Below are positions 43,931 through 53,711 of a stretch of DNA of 64,000 bases, piece by piece. The notes under the pieces are model-generated. The model saw only the letters and a program-made list of their open reading frames with translations. It did not search any database and was not told the DNA's origin. The DNA comes from Ichthyophis bannanicus (taxonomy: Eukaryota; Chordata; Amphibia; Gymnophiona; Ichthyophiidae). The stretch spans positions 922,646,522 through 922,710,521 of the forward strand of contig CM066035.1 of NCBI GenBank assembly GCA_033557465.1, given 5' to 3'. Positions within the stretch are counted from its first letter, which is position 1. Each line of letters starts with the position of its first letter. The position numbers and the translations under genes were made by a program.

Positions 43931-44330
43931 ACCAAAGCCTTTGGTTCCACGCTCAGAATTTGACAAGGATGTGACTTCCTCCACAGGTGGGAAACCCAGT
44001 CTCTCACATATCAATTGAGCGATTCTGTCTCCCGTCTTTACATGGTAATCATTCTGTCCAAAATTAAATAACAGAACTTTGATTGCCCCTGTAATCGGGA
44101 TCAATCACTCCCGCTCCCACATCAATGAAATACTTCAGGGCTAATCCTGACCTTGGGGCTACTCGCCCATAGCACCCAATGGGTATTTCAACTTGGAATC
44201 CAGTGTCAACTAGGGCTCTCCCTTGGCTAGGTACAGTCACATTTTCTACACTGCACAGGTCAAAACCAGCAGCTTGAGGGGTTGCCCGCTTAGGAGCTTG
44301 GGCTTTCTCTGTGACCCTATGATACTTCAA
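43931..44330 (-). pseudogene. dUTPase domain of the Gypsy pol
   Basis: All five dUTPase motifs can be read in order: AAGFDLCS (1), GRVAPRSGLA (2), GVIDPDYRG (3), [11 protein letters not shown] (4) and [10 protein letters not shown] (5). dUTPase converts dUTP to dUMP and keeps uracil out of newly made DNA. The domain lies between protease and RT. One frameshift near 44085 splits motifs 1-3 from 4-5; otherwise the catalytic residues are kept. dUTPase genes are known in some retroviruses and in some LTR elements, with varying positions. Confidence 0.9.
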
Positions 44331-44342
44331 GATAAATATCTG

Positions 44343-44920
44343 CTACTTGGTAGTTTGGTCTTCTGGAAGCTTAACCATCTTTTTAGCTGGGGTCTGAGGA
44401 CTTTCAAACAAAGGCCCGGGAGCTATTACCATCATTCCTTCTCCCTCCTTCTTTCCTAGTCCTTTCACTAGTCCCTGCTTAAATCTTGGCCAGTCCCTTC
44501 CTAGAACCAAATCAAATGGAAGCCTAGGCACCACTGCTAAAAGAATTTCCTCTTGTTCCCCCAGGCACTTAACCACTAGCCTATAGGTGGGATATGATGT
44601 TGCAGCACCATGAATGCATCTGATGTGAACCTGGCTTTCAGGGGGTTCTAGGCACAAATCCTTTTGGGCCTCTATCCTCTTCCAAAGCCTCTATGACAGC
44701 ATACTCTGGTCTGCCCCAGAGTCTAACAGAGCATTTGTGGTAATTCCCTGCACATCAACCACCAAAAGGAATCCTCCTTTGGGCTGTTTTAAATCAACAC
44801 CCATCAAGCTAGTGTGTATCTGGCATCCCCTTTCCAAATGTCCCCATTTTCCACATTTGAAACATTTCTTTTTACTCCACTTGGTAATCTGGATTGGCAC
44901 AGTGCAATTATTCTCAAACA
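44343..44920 (-). pseudogene. Gypsy nucleocapsid zinc knuckle and protease
   Basis: CFKCGKWGHLERGC near 44850 is a CCHC knuckle that binds RNA. About 35 residues later ALLDSGADQSML carries the aspartic protease D-S-G. After a further frameshift near 44690 the protease body follows (IRCIHGAATSYPTYRL, LPFDLVLGRDWPRF). The protease would cleave the polyprotein. The knuckle lies in a different frame from the SCAN-like part of Gag, either a decay frameshift or programmed frameshifting; the sequence alone does not decide. Confidence 0.82.
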
Positions 44921-45723
44921 TTTTTAACCATTTTCTTTTCTGATACAGCACAGCTTGCCTCAGCACCAACCTTCAGAGGGCCACCCATTCTATAGCAAGC
45001 CTGCGTGGCTTCCAAGAATCTCTCTGCTAGCACGGTTGCCTCTCCAAGGTTCTTGCAATTTTGCTGTATAAGGAAAGTGTGCAGCTCTTTAGGCACAGCA
45101 GACATAAATTGTTCAAGCATAATAATGTCTAATAACATTTCCACAGTCTTTCCCTCAGGCTCCAACCATTTTACAGCCAATCCTCTGATTCTCTGACTTA
45201 GAGCCCTGGGTGTTTCACCCACACTTAATGCAGTAGCTCTAAACATTCGCCTATACTCTGAAATAGACAACCCTAGGCAATCTCTTATAGCAGCCTTTAC
45301 ATCTCTATAATTCAAAGCTTGAGCTGCTGGCATTGCCCTATAAGCTGCAAGCGCCTCCCCAGTTAATGAGGCTGCCAGCCTTACTGCCCACTGGGTCTCT
45401 GGCCATGCTAATGCTTGTGCCATTCTCTCAAAAGATTCAAGGAAATCATCAACATTATCATCTGGAGTCAGCTTCCCAAAACTAAATGCCCCAATTCCCT
45501 GATTGAGTCCCACATTGTCCACATGTGGTATACCAGTTGTTACTGCTGGTCTTGCATCCGGTCCACTTTGGTTATGAAGAGCAATTAAGGCTTCCACCAG
45601 ATCAAGCACTGGCTTCTGCTGGTCCCTTAATGCTTTAATTGCAGTATCCTGAGCCTGCTGCGCTAGCTCCCGTTGCTTGCTAAATTGGGCTGCCATCCAG
45701 CTGGCCAGTTCCCTTGGATCCAT
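44914..45723 (-). CDS. Gypsy Gag with SCAN-like capsid domain
   Basis: Start chosen at the Met of MDPRELASWMAAQFSKQ (45723), the first in good context after the leader. A helical N-terminus is followed by GKLTPDDNVDDFLESFERM and WPETQWAVRLAASLTGEAL, a capsid N-terminal-like region. A SCAN-like helical domain comes next (DVKAAIRDCLGLSISEYRR, YRRMFRATALSVGETP, MLLDIIMLEQFMSAVP, EATVLAERFLEATQ). Vertebrate SCAN domains are thought to derive from the capsid C-terminus of Gmr1-like Gypsy elements, and this gag fits that group. Intact over about 270 codons. Confidence 0.85.
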   Translation of the reverse strand: MDPRELASWMAAQFSKQRELAQQAQDTAIKALRDQQKPVLDLVEALIALHNQSGPDARPAVTTGIPHVDNVGLNQGIGAFSFGKLTPDDNVDDFLESFERMAQALAWPETQWAVRLAASLTGEALAAYRAMPAAQALNYRDVKAAIRDCLGLSISEYRRMFRATALSVGETPRALSQRIRGLAVKWLEPEGKTVEMLLDIIMLEQFMSAVPKELHTFLIQQNCKNLGEATVLAERFLEATQACYRMGGPLKVGAEASCAVSEKKMVKNV

Positions 45724-46045
45724 CTTGTATCCCTGCAAGAAAACAAAAGAAAAAAAACACAGAGCAGCACCCTCCAAACAGGTGTTTTCCTCCTATTTTT
45801 TTTCAATTACCCCTGTGTCTTACTCCCATCCACCACTAGACATGCCCAGGTACTTATTATCTTATGCCAGTGATGAATCCAGCTTACACAGGGTCTTTTC
45901 CTCCTTGGAACAGCTCCTGGAACAGCCACTCTTTTTTTCTTCAAAGTGTTGTTAAGGGAAAAATCCACTTTCCAGCTTTTGACTTGAACTTTTTTCTTTC
46001 AGATTTCAGTTGTAATCCTTATAAATCCTGTAAATCCTTTGTGTA
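45724..46045 (-). other. Gypsy leader between primer site and gag
   Basis: About 320 bases of untranslated leader downstream of the 5' LTR. Lys/Phe-coding low-complexity stretches only, with no recognised element. Confidence 0.6.
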
Positions 46046-46070
46046 AAAGCAATCCGAACTACTACGCCAC
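46046..46070 (-). promoter_or_regulatory. Putative primer binding site
   Basis: Directly inside the 5' LTR, after one g, the minus strand reads tggcgtagtagttcggatt. The first nine bases match the complement of the 3' end of vertebrate tRNA-Ser (…actacgcca, from memory). The next bases diverge, then ggatt matches again. tRNA-Ser priming is the best guess. Confidence 0.5.
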
Positions 46071-47675
46071 TGTAAACGGGGGGGGGGGGGGTGCTGGTCG
46101 TGAATGTCCACAGTCTTGGCAAAGGCAAAATATTATTATGACTTGCAAAGGAGTGTGGGGGTTGTAGTTCATTCATACCAGAATCAGCCGTTCACAAAAT
46201 GAGTTGTGATGCTCGAGTGTAAGCAAAGAAAAACAGATTTTATTCATGGAGTTAATTCTCCCACACAGATTTACTTGGTAACACAAAATGACACTTGCTT
46301 CAAGTATTGTACTCAGGAAAAACAAAACATGTTATAAGGTAACTGAACTTCTTAAGCAATAAATCAATAAAGACCTTGATGGGAAACAGAAAAGGTCTTT
46401 TTTGATCGCTCCTGCTAATGACCTCCTTAGCAGTGGTCCAAAAGGCAAAAACAAACCCCAAAAGTAACAAAAAAACTGTTCTTTATCAAGGATAACTTTC
46501 TTCTATTCACACACACAAGGAAGAAGTTTCCTTCTAGAGCTCACGTGCACTTGTGCCTGGCTCAATTGCAAATAATTAGCCAGCTGCAAACCCCTTTGCT
46601 GGTTTACTCTCTCTACGTGGCTCAATCCTACCCTAAAGCTTTCTTGCAGAGACTTTTCTGGGTAGATAAAAGAACAAGTTACAGTTCCTTTTGGTGGTTG
46701 TGGTATTAGTGAGAAACTACTTTAAAACAGCAGCCTAGACAGGGAGCAATCCATGTATTCCAATTGGTCATTTGCTATATCTCCTTCTTCCTCAAATATC
46801 ATGGAATCAATATCATGGTCTGGCTCAGAGGAATTCCTTAATTGATCACTCTCAGGATAATATTTGTTTCCCTGCTGTCTTCCAGATGAAGAGCTAGGGC
46901 ATAGATCAAAGTTCATACCTGAGCTTCCCTTGCTGTTAGGTTTCCTCTCCTGGTATCCTGGCCAGTAAGTAGTCCAGCTTTTATGTCCAGCCTTCCAATC
47001 AAGATCCCTGGACACTGGGTCTCTCTTCACATACCTTCTTGCACCTGTCTTAGGGCCCCTTCCAAATGCAGCCGTCTGCCTCAAAGGTGCCGTTTGGGAA
47101 TTCCTGGCTCTATAACCCCAATCCTCTGGCTTCCTCCAGTCCAATGGAGTATGCTTGCCTCTGGAATCACTCCTAACACACATACTGCTGTGGGCTCCTT
47201 CTTTAGACCTCCAATAAGTCTTTCTGTTCTTCCTTCCACGTTGCTTCGGCTGTTGTAGTTCTCTCTCTTCTTTCTCCAATGTCTTCTGTTTCTGGATCTG
47301 CAGCTTCTGCTTCTCCCTGTGCTCACCATTCTCCCTGTTCTGTTCCTCCCTGTTCTGTCTCTGTGTAGAATATCTTTTACTTTTAAAGTGCTTAGAGGGA
47401 CAGTCCACCCTAGCACAGCCCAGGTGTGCTGAATCAAGCCCTGCCCTTGGAGATGAGTGATTGGGGATTACCTCATAGCTCTCCTGATTGAACACATGTT
47501 TCCCCACTTCAGCCCTTCTAGAGGCTGTTTGAAACCTGGTGCATTCTGGGACTGGTAGTCTTTTATGAAAACATTCTGTTTTAGTATTTCTACCAGCAAA
47601 GACAGGTTGCTTGTTCAAAGCCAATTCACCTCTTTTATAGCTCCCTCCTGAACTATGATAAGCTTCCTTATCACA
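46071..47675 (-). repeat. 5' LTR of the Gypsy element
   Basis: 1605 bases, TG…CA ended. On the minus strand a TATA-box-like ctataaaag lies about 38 bases from the LTR start (47632-47640). An aataaa lies near the other end (tttatt in plus orientation at about 46236). U3 would thus be very short and most of the LTR transcribed. Confidence 0.9.
46722..47624 (-). CDS. LTR open frame, 300 codons, unknown product
   Basis: An uninterrupted frame fills most of the 5' LTR and is in frame with the pol extension seen in the 3' LTR. It has a Cys/His-poor N-terminal third, a strongly charged middle rich in Gln, Arg, Lys and Glu (QNREEQNRENGEHREKQKL, KQRGRKNRK), then WRKPEDWGYRARNS and PVSRDLDWKAG, and an acidic end (DHDIDSMIFEEEGDIAND). 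No integrase, envelope or transmembrane signature is visible. It might be a nucleic-acid-binding extension of Pol. The Met at 47624 sits very close to the TATA motif and may not be a real start. Confidence 0.55.
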   Translation of the reverse strand: MALNKQPVFAGRNTKTECFHKRLPVPECTRFQTASRRAEVGKHVFNQESYEVIPNHSSPRAGLDSAHLGCARVDCPSKHFKSKRYSTQRQNREEQNRENGEHREKQKLQIQKQKTLEKEERELQQPKQRGRKNRKTYWRSKEGAHSSMCVRSDSRGKHTPLDWRKPEDWGYRARNSQTAPLRQTAAFGRGPKTGARRYVKRDPVSRDLDWKAGHKSWTTYWPGYQERKPNSKGSSGMNFDLCPSSSSGRQQGNKYYPESDQLRNSSEPDHDIDSMIFEEEGDIANDQLEYMDCSLSRLLF

Positions 47676-49094
47676 GACCTCAACTAGTTTCTGGTGAGGG
47701 AGAAATTAAAGATGCTCTCCCTTGGAACATTGCTGCCATACCTCCGGCAGGGAGGCTAGCTATGCTCCTTGGATCTAAAGGCCGCTTCTACACACTTCCT
47801 TCTTCACTCCCTTCGCTGGCAAGACCTCTGCTTCATGGTGGGAAGCTGCCATTATCAGTACAGGGTCCTTCCCTTCAGTCTGGCCTCCACCCAAAGGGTC
47901 TTCACCAAGTGCTTGTCAGTGGTCACCACCTTCCTCCTTCTCCAAGAGCTGTTCGTCTTCCCATAGCTGAACGACTGGCTCATACAGGATGACACTGCTG
48001 CAGAGGTCCGCCAAGTGATGGACTGTACTATCCTCATCCTAGAACATCTGGGGTTCGTCACAAACTACCGAAAGTCCCACCTCAAGCCAACGCAGAGGCC
48101 AAGGCTTGACCCTGGACGCACCCTGCGAGCACCTGGATGCATTGGGCCTGCCTTCCTCCGGTCCGTGCCCAACGCCTCCAGGCGCTTGCAGGGCGCGTCC
48201 AGGGTCAAACCTTGTCCTCTGTCCACCTCATACTTTTGCCTTCAGGGCCACATGACATCCACCCTGGATGCCTGCCTGCACATGCGACTTGCCCAGTGGG
48301 CTCTCAGCTCCCAGTGGTCGCAAGCAATAGGGTGCCTATGGGACAGAGTGGCCATGACCTGCTCTATGGTCGACTCCCTCTGTTGGTGGCAGCAGCTCCA
48401 GCACCTGCAAGCCGGGATGCCCTTCCAGACCCTTGCTCCGCAGAGGATCCTCACCACTGATGCCTCTAAACTGGGCTGAGGAGCCCTTTGCAACGATCTC
48501 CGCATGCAGGGCAGCTGGTCACAGGAGGAAAACCTCCAGCATATCAACCTCCTGGAGCTGCAGGCGATAGTGCTTGCCCTCCAGACTTTCCACCACCATC
48601 TTCAACACCAAACGTTCCTAATCCATACCGACAACCAGGTGGTGGTGATCTACATCAAAAGCAGGGAGGGATGGGGTCATTTCTCCTGTGCCAAGAAGCA
48701 CGAGTGGCAGCTGGATCCTGAAGTGGCTGGTCAACTTTTTCATCTCTTGGGGCTCTTTGCAGCCCACCCAGTGCTCAACTGGCCCATTTTTTGCTCCAGA
48801 CAACTGCACCCCTTGCTAGTGGTGGCGGATGCATTCCTTATCCCGTGGACGGGAGGCTGCCTCTACTCCTTCCTGCCCACACTGCTGATCAAAACCCTGT
48901 TCAAGGTCCAACTAGACAGGGCCACAGTGATCCTGGTGACTCCTCTGTGTGCCAGGCATCCTTGTTTCCTGCTGATGCTGCTCCTCAGGCACCCCCGATC
49001 CCTCAGGGATGCAGCCCAGAACTGCTCTCATAGGAGGGTGGCTCCCTCCTGCATCCCAATCTGGGGTCCCTATCTCATACAGCTTGGCTGCTGA
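47676..49094 (+). pseudogene. DIRS RT and RNase H, DIRS-B2 (continued)
   Basis: Resumes with the duplicated gacc and then DLN, followed by LGTLLPYLRQG, CHYQYRVLPFSLASTQRVF and TKCLSVVTTFL. The catalytic site reads stop-LNDWLI where DIRS-B3 has YLDDWF, so it is dead. RNase H follows: RILTTDASKLG, LQHINLLELQAIVLAL and IHTDNQVVVIYIKS. A linker to the recombinase runs from about 48750. Confidence 0.75.
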
Positions 49095-50040
49095 AAGGGG
49101 TAGCCTTGGCCCACTTCGATCTCTCCATGGAAGTGGAAGCGGTTCTCTTGGCTTCCTGCAAACCTTCCACCTGCTGGGCCTACGCCTTTAAGGTTCTCCA
49201 TTTGGTGCGTGGAGAGGGGGATTAAACCCTTCTGTTCGGTCAAGCTGGTACTCCAGTACCTGCTCCTCTTGACCCAAGTAGAACCCTAGTCCAATTCCGT
49301 CAGAGTTCATTTCTGCGCACCACCATCTTGCCGAGGGCAAGCCCCTCTCTTCCCAGCCCCTTGTAACTCGATTCCTGATGGGCTTATCACTTTCTAAGGC
49401 CCCCCCCCCCCCCAGCGGCGGAATAGCACCTCAACGTAGTCCTTTCAAAACTCACTGTACCACCGTTCGAGCTTCTTGGCTCATGCCACCTCGAGTATCT
49501 GTCCTGGAAGGTGGTCTTCCTCGTGGTACTCACTTCAGTTCACTGGGTCATAGAGCTCCAGGCCTTGGTGGCCCATCCACCTTACACAAGGTTTTACAAT
49601 AACAGGGCCATGCTCTGCATGCACCCCAAGTTTCTACCAAAGGTGGTATTGCCATTCTACCTCAACCAGGAGGTGGTACTGCCCACACTGTGGACTATAA
49701 GCAGGTCCTGTCCTCCTACCTATAGTTGATTCAGGCCCACAGCTGCTCCTAACAGCGTCTTCTATGATCCAGATATGCTGGGGATGGTGGTCTCCAAGCG
49801 GACTCTGTCCACTTGGGTAGCAGACTGCATTGCTTTTGCTTACGAGCAGACTGGTCTTATGCTGGCGTGCCCGGTCATGGCATACAGCGTCCAGGTCCTT
49901 GCTGCATCAGTGGCTATCCTGCGCTCTGTCCCCCTGGTGGAGATTTGCCGAGCCGCCACCTGGTCCTCTGTTCATAACTTCGCAGCTCATTACTGCCTGG
50001 AAAGGGAGTCCCCTTCAGGCAGGCAGTACTCCATCATTTA
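49095..50040 (+). pseudogene. DIRS tyrosine recombinase, DIRS-B2 (catalytically dead)
   Basis: Recognisable by ELQALVAHPPYTRFYNN, KFLPKVVLPFYLNQEVV, MVVSKRTLSTWVADCIAFAY and VEICRAATWSSVHNF with the nucleophile AHYCLE. The first Arg box reads SVHWVIEL instead of SARRVSEL, and the HNVR box reads YSVQ. So two or three of the catalytic residues are replaced. A 14-base C-run at 49400 shifts the frame. Confidence 0.8.
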
Positions 50041-50231
50041 TTTGGGGTGTAAGGCAACTCCTGCCCTCTGTCCCTTCAGTGTGTTCATGCTGTCGGAGAA
50101 CTGGTTCCTTGCTTGACACTTGGGGCCACTCATGGGTCTGTTGGCTCTCGACTCAATTGCTTCTCATGGCTCACCTTTTTCTGGTTACCTGTGGCTTTTA
50201 AGGATTTTTCTTTAGCCTGTACCTGGGGAGT

Positions 50232-50330
50232 CCCTTTTGTAAGGACTGACTTTCTGCTTGTTCCCGGAGAAAGCGTAGTTCCTCACCTGTATCAGGTGTT
50301 CTCCAGGGACAGCAGGAATCAGACCTCACA
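50232..50330 (+). repeat. DIRS-B2 internal complementary region
   Basis: Reversed left end (ctgcttgttcccggaga) joined to reversed right end (aagcgtagttcctcacctgt), the B-family circle junction in antisense. Confidence 0.8.
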
Positions 50331-50381
50331 ACCCTCCCTCCTCCCCGTGGAGTTGCTGTCTTTTTTGCCATCTTGTGCAAT

Positions 50382-50573
50382 GATCTGACTGAGGCAAAAT
50401 GGCACCCTTGAGTGGGAAGTGGACCACACATGCATGGTACATCTCCCATAGTCTGTCTTTGTAAGCTGGGAAGAGGTTACAACGAGGGTTCCATCTGCGC
50501 CAACATTGCTCATGTGTGAGGACTGAGTCTTACTGTCCCAGAGAACACTTGTTACAAGTGAGTAACTAAGCTT
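50382..50573 (-). repeat. DIRS-B2 right inverted terminal repeat
   Basis: Inverted match to 33412-33577, followed by the right tail acaagtgagtaactaagctt. Confidence 0.8.
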
Positions 50574-50610
50574 TTTGGTTGTTATCTTTTGGGAAAAAAG
50601 ACACATTGCA

Positions 50611-51440
50611 GATGAAGTCAGAGTTTCAGCCTTTTCCTCAGTGTGGGAAGACGATACAGAACTTTGTCACCTATTCTAGATGCTTGATCTGTCTGGGCTC
50701 GCAGCATAATCGTTAGACTCGACGCAGATAGGCCAGTGCTCCATATCAGCACAGATCATGAAAACGCTGCCCTAGCACACACGCAAACATCTCCTGTGTA
50801 ACAGTTCATCAGTTAGCCTGCAATGACGCTCACTCTGGCTCCTGTTAGTATGGCCAACAAGTCTTACTTCTGTCTTGTTACCTCTACCAGAGCAGCCTTA
50901 TTAGTTTCTGCAGAAGATGCTTGAGTTTTTCAAGGGTTACTGTAAAGATGATATAGAATCTGTACAATATCAGCAGCCAAGCATAATGCCATCTTAGTCC
51001 ACAGTCATCACTCCTTCACAGAGAAACACTCATTCATCTCAAGATCCCATAGTTTCTCTATTTACTTTGGAGTCTGAACCACATTTCCTATCCTCTCTTA
51101 TCCAAGACTGGAACTTTTCTAAACTAGCCTAGAAGATTACCCAGATCTGGGCTTCTATTCCTTTGGAATCTTTCATGGAGTAGGAGTACTGTGAGTTTCC
51201 CCTTCAATCCATCTTTTACATGTAAAAGGAATCTACCTATGAGGATCTCTACATGAGATTTGTTTGACATATTTCAAGAGAGGTTCCCTTCCCTTTACAG
51301 TAGGAAACAGAATCCTATATGTTAAAGAGGGCATTGAGTCAAACAGAATGAAAATTTTAGGTAGAAAATGTGCCTACAATCTTTATGGATAAAAATCCCA
51401 TGTATGAAGGGGAAGAGAATAATAATAGGGATATACTACT
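50611..51440 (+). pseudogene. Decayed DIRS gag remnant
   Basis: From the Met at 50611 the frame has CGKTIQN and, about 15 residues on, CLICLGSQHN, the DIRS gag Cys motif in diverged form, then a stop. Ser-rich text consistent with old gag follows without long open frames. It may be the gag of an element into which DIRS-A2 and DIRS-B2 inserted. Confidence 0.5.
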
Positions 51441-51960
51441 ATCTGCCTGTCCATAATTAGCAGATAGTTGATGAAATGTTAACAGAAATTAAGGAAGCTA
51501 ACTTTTGTTGGTACGATATAATAAAGGGTGATTTTAGTTACCCGAGTATGGACTGGATAAAATGTCACATCAAGAAATGCTAGGAAGATAAAGTTCCTAG
51601 ATGAAATAAAATGACTACTGCTTGGAGTAGCTGGTTTAAGAACAAACAGGAGGGAGGAACTACATTAGAGACCTAGTTAGTGAAATTTAGGATTTGGTGC
51701 GAGAAGAAACTGTGTTGAGAACGCTTGTCAATAGTGATAGCATGATCAAATTTGATTTAAGAACTGGAATAAGTACACAAAGGAAGTCTTCTGTTAGTCT
51801 CCATTTTGAAAGTTAAATGATATGATAAAATGGTTAGAAAAGAACTAAAAGGAGCAGCTGCAAAAGCCAAGAGTTTATATTAGGCTTGGATATTTAAAAA
51901 TACCTTCTTGGAAGCCCAGACCCAGGTGTGTTCCATGTATTAAAGAAGGCAGAAGGGGGA
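51441..51960 (+). pseudogene. Old CR1-like endonuclease fragment
   Basis: Translation with many stops yields GDFSYPSMDW and other weak CR1 endonuclease-end similarity. No open frame. Confidence 0.4.
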
Positions 51961-52800
51961 GCTGTTTTATGCTATACCTGCTGCGGAGGATTAGTGCTGG
52001 GAACACCATCTTCTGCTGTATTTGCTTGCCGCCTTGCCAACCTGCAAATAGCCAGTTGTTCCATCAAGGGCCCTATTTATTTGTGTTCTCTTTGGCATGC
52101 AACAAGGGGCATATTTTGCCCCTTGTGAGCCCCTTTAGAGACTGGATGGAGCAGTGCGAAGGTGAGTTGTTTTGTCGCACTATCTGTGACTGTTCACTGA
52201 TGCCTGTAGAGAGGAAATCGAAGGGGGCAAACAAGTGCATATAAAAGCAGCGAAATCCGAGCCAATGGACAAACTTGCTATACCTAAGGGTGTTCAATCC
52301 AGGATGAGCCTAGCTCAAGGATCCTCTTTAAATGAGGGGGCTTTCTTGGCCTCCCTTGAGCAGACTCCACCTCCTCCACCCGGGTTTGTTTTGAAAATTA
52401 GCTCTCCCATTACAGGTCTTTCAGATTCTCCTAGGACAGTCACTGCTTCTGGCCCTACACCAGTGGTTTGATAAATAGAAAATGCTTTGTCTTTAGTTCC
52501 TGGTTCTTCAATTTCGTTAGTTGATATTTGGCGGGTGGTGACTTGTACTGAGCGACCTTTGGCTACAACTCCACAATTGTGTGATTTCTCTTAAGAGGTT
52601 GTTTCAAAATTCAAGGTTGTGGATGTTCATATGGAGACTCTGGCGAAGATCATCTCCATTTTAGACACCAAGGTAGCCTCCCTACAATTAGTAGGTGCTT
52701 CTGCAATAAAAGACAGTTTGAATGTACACCACAAATTAGAAACTTTAGAAAATGTTAATCGCAGCAAAATCTTTAGATTTTTAAATTTTCATATTCCTCA
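51961..52800 (+). pseudogene. L1-like ORF1 N-terminal fragment with leader
   Basis: Leader to about 52235, then a frame with Pro/Ser-rich N-terminus (LEQTPPPPPGFVLK). After a stop near 52470 a coiled coil begins (METLAKIISILDTKVASLQ, HHKLETLENVNRSK) and continues into FRFLNFH, the RRM start of L1-group ORF1. It is cut at about 52800. It complements, but need not be the same copy as, the ORF1 fragment at 2.2-2.9 kb. Confidence 0.6.
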
Positions 52801-53230
52801 TAGTCCCTCCAGTCCAGTCCCAACCTGTGGGTTGTCACACCTCACCAGCAGCTTGGTGACTGAACATGTCAAAAGTCATGACATCAGCGCACATAGACAG
52901 CTGCCACCACCTGCCAGCCCCCACTATCTGTCTCCAAGCAGCTGGAGAGACATGATCCCATAGGTTGGACTCGCTGTAGGGATAACTAAGGGTATTTTCT
53001 TTAACCTTGGAGCAGTGTTTGATTAATTGAGTTGAGGTCAGTTGATAATCAGGGAAACCAGTCTTCTTCATATGTGGACGCTTCCCGTTTAAATTTCAGC
53101 GATCACAGAGCCGGAACCAGAAAGTTCAAAGCAAAAAAAAAAAAAAAGACTAATGATCACTGTTTACTGACAGGGGAACTCTTTCTCAGGTTGGGGAAAG
53201 AAGTGTCCCTTGCCTTGTTTTGGGCCTCAT
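52801..53230. other. Unassigned stretch
   Basis: No open frame or family recognised. An A-run lies near 53132-53147. Confidence 0.4.
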
Positions 53231-53711
53231 AGTGGCTCCTGAACCCTTCGATGAGTGAGGAGCTGCTTATTGTAGTGAGGCCGGCCATTTCAGCGCCCTC
53301 AAAGGAGTCCCGCTGCTGTCTGAAGGCTGAGCAGCAGGTTGGGGTTTTTGTGGCTCTGCTGCCAGCAGGAATTAGGCCGCTTAAAAGGTCAGAGGCAGGG
53401 GGCTTTGTTTTATTTCATTGTTGCATGGTGTGAAACACAGCGAGGCTGCTGGCACACAAGGAAGCCGTGTGGCGGGTTAGGCCATCCTGGGGTGCGTGGG
53501 GAAGGCAGACATTTTCTTTTTTTTCCTTCACAGCACCAATAAATGGAGGAGGGGGGAACCCCGGGAGTTTTTGAATGCTGTGGGGTCTCTCTTTGCACTC
53601 GTCGTTTATTTTCATTGGGCCATGGTTCGTGTTGCCTAGTTCAAGAGTTAAAAAAAAAAAAAAAAAAACAGCAAGCAGGTAGGCATAGACACGCCATAAG
53701 GTAAGGGTAAG

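Larger units (their letters stand above)
40767..47675 (-). mobile_element. Ty3/Gypsy LTR retrotransposon, SCAN-Gag and dUTPase
   Basis: A complete LTR element of 6.9 kb on the minus strand. LTRs are 46071-47675 (5') and 40767-42366 (3'), TG…CA ended, with the 4-bp target duplication gacc (40763-40766 and 47676-47679) in a DIRS RT. Order: 5' LTR, primer site, Gag with SCAN-like domain, zinc knuckle and protease, dUTPase, RT, RNase H, polypurine tract, 3' LTR. No integrase is visible. The LTRs differ at about twenty positions plus a few indels by eye, a little over 1%, so insertion is recent. Confidence 0.92.
33412..50573 (+). mobile_element. DIRS-B2, DIRS element with nested insertions
   Basis: Left end atctccgggaacaagcag at 33412 and right end gtgagtaactaagctt near 50573. 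Inside, in order: left repeat, gag (33940-35360 and 36046-36222), an L2 fragment, a larger L2-rich block, an orphan DIRS-B right terminus (40408-40477), RT start, the Gypsy element (40767-47675), RT/RNase H, recombinase, internal complementary region and right repeat. Without insertions it would be close to the 5-6 kb usual for DIRS. Confidence 0.8.
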
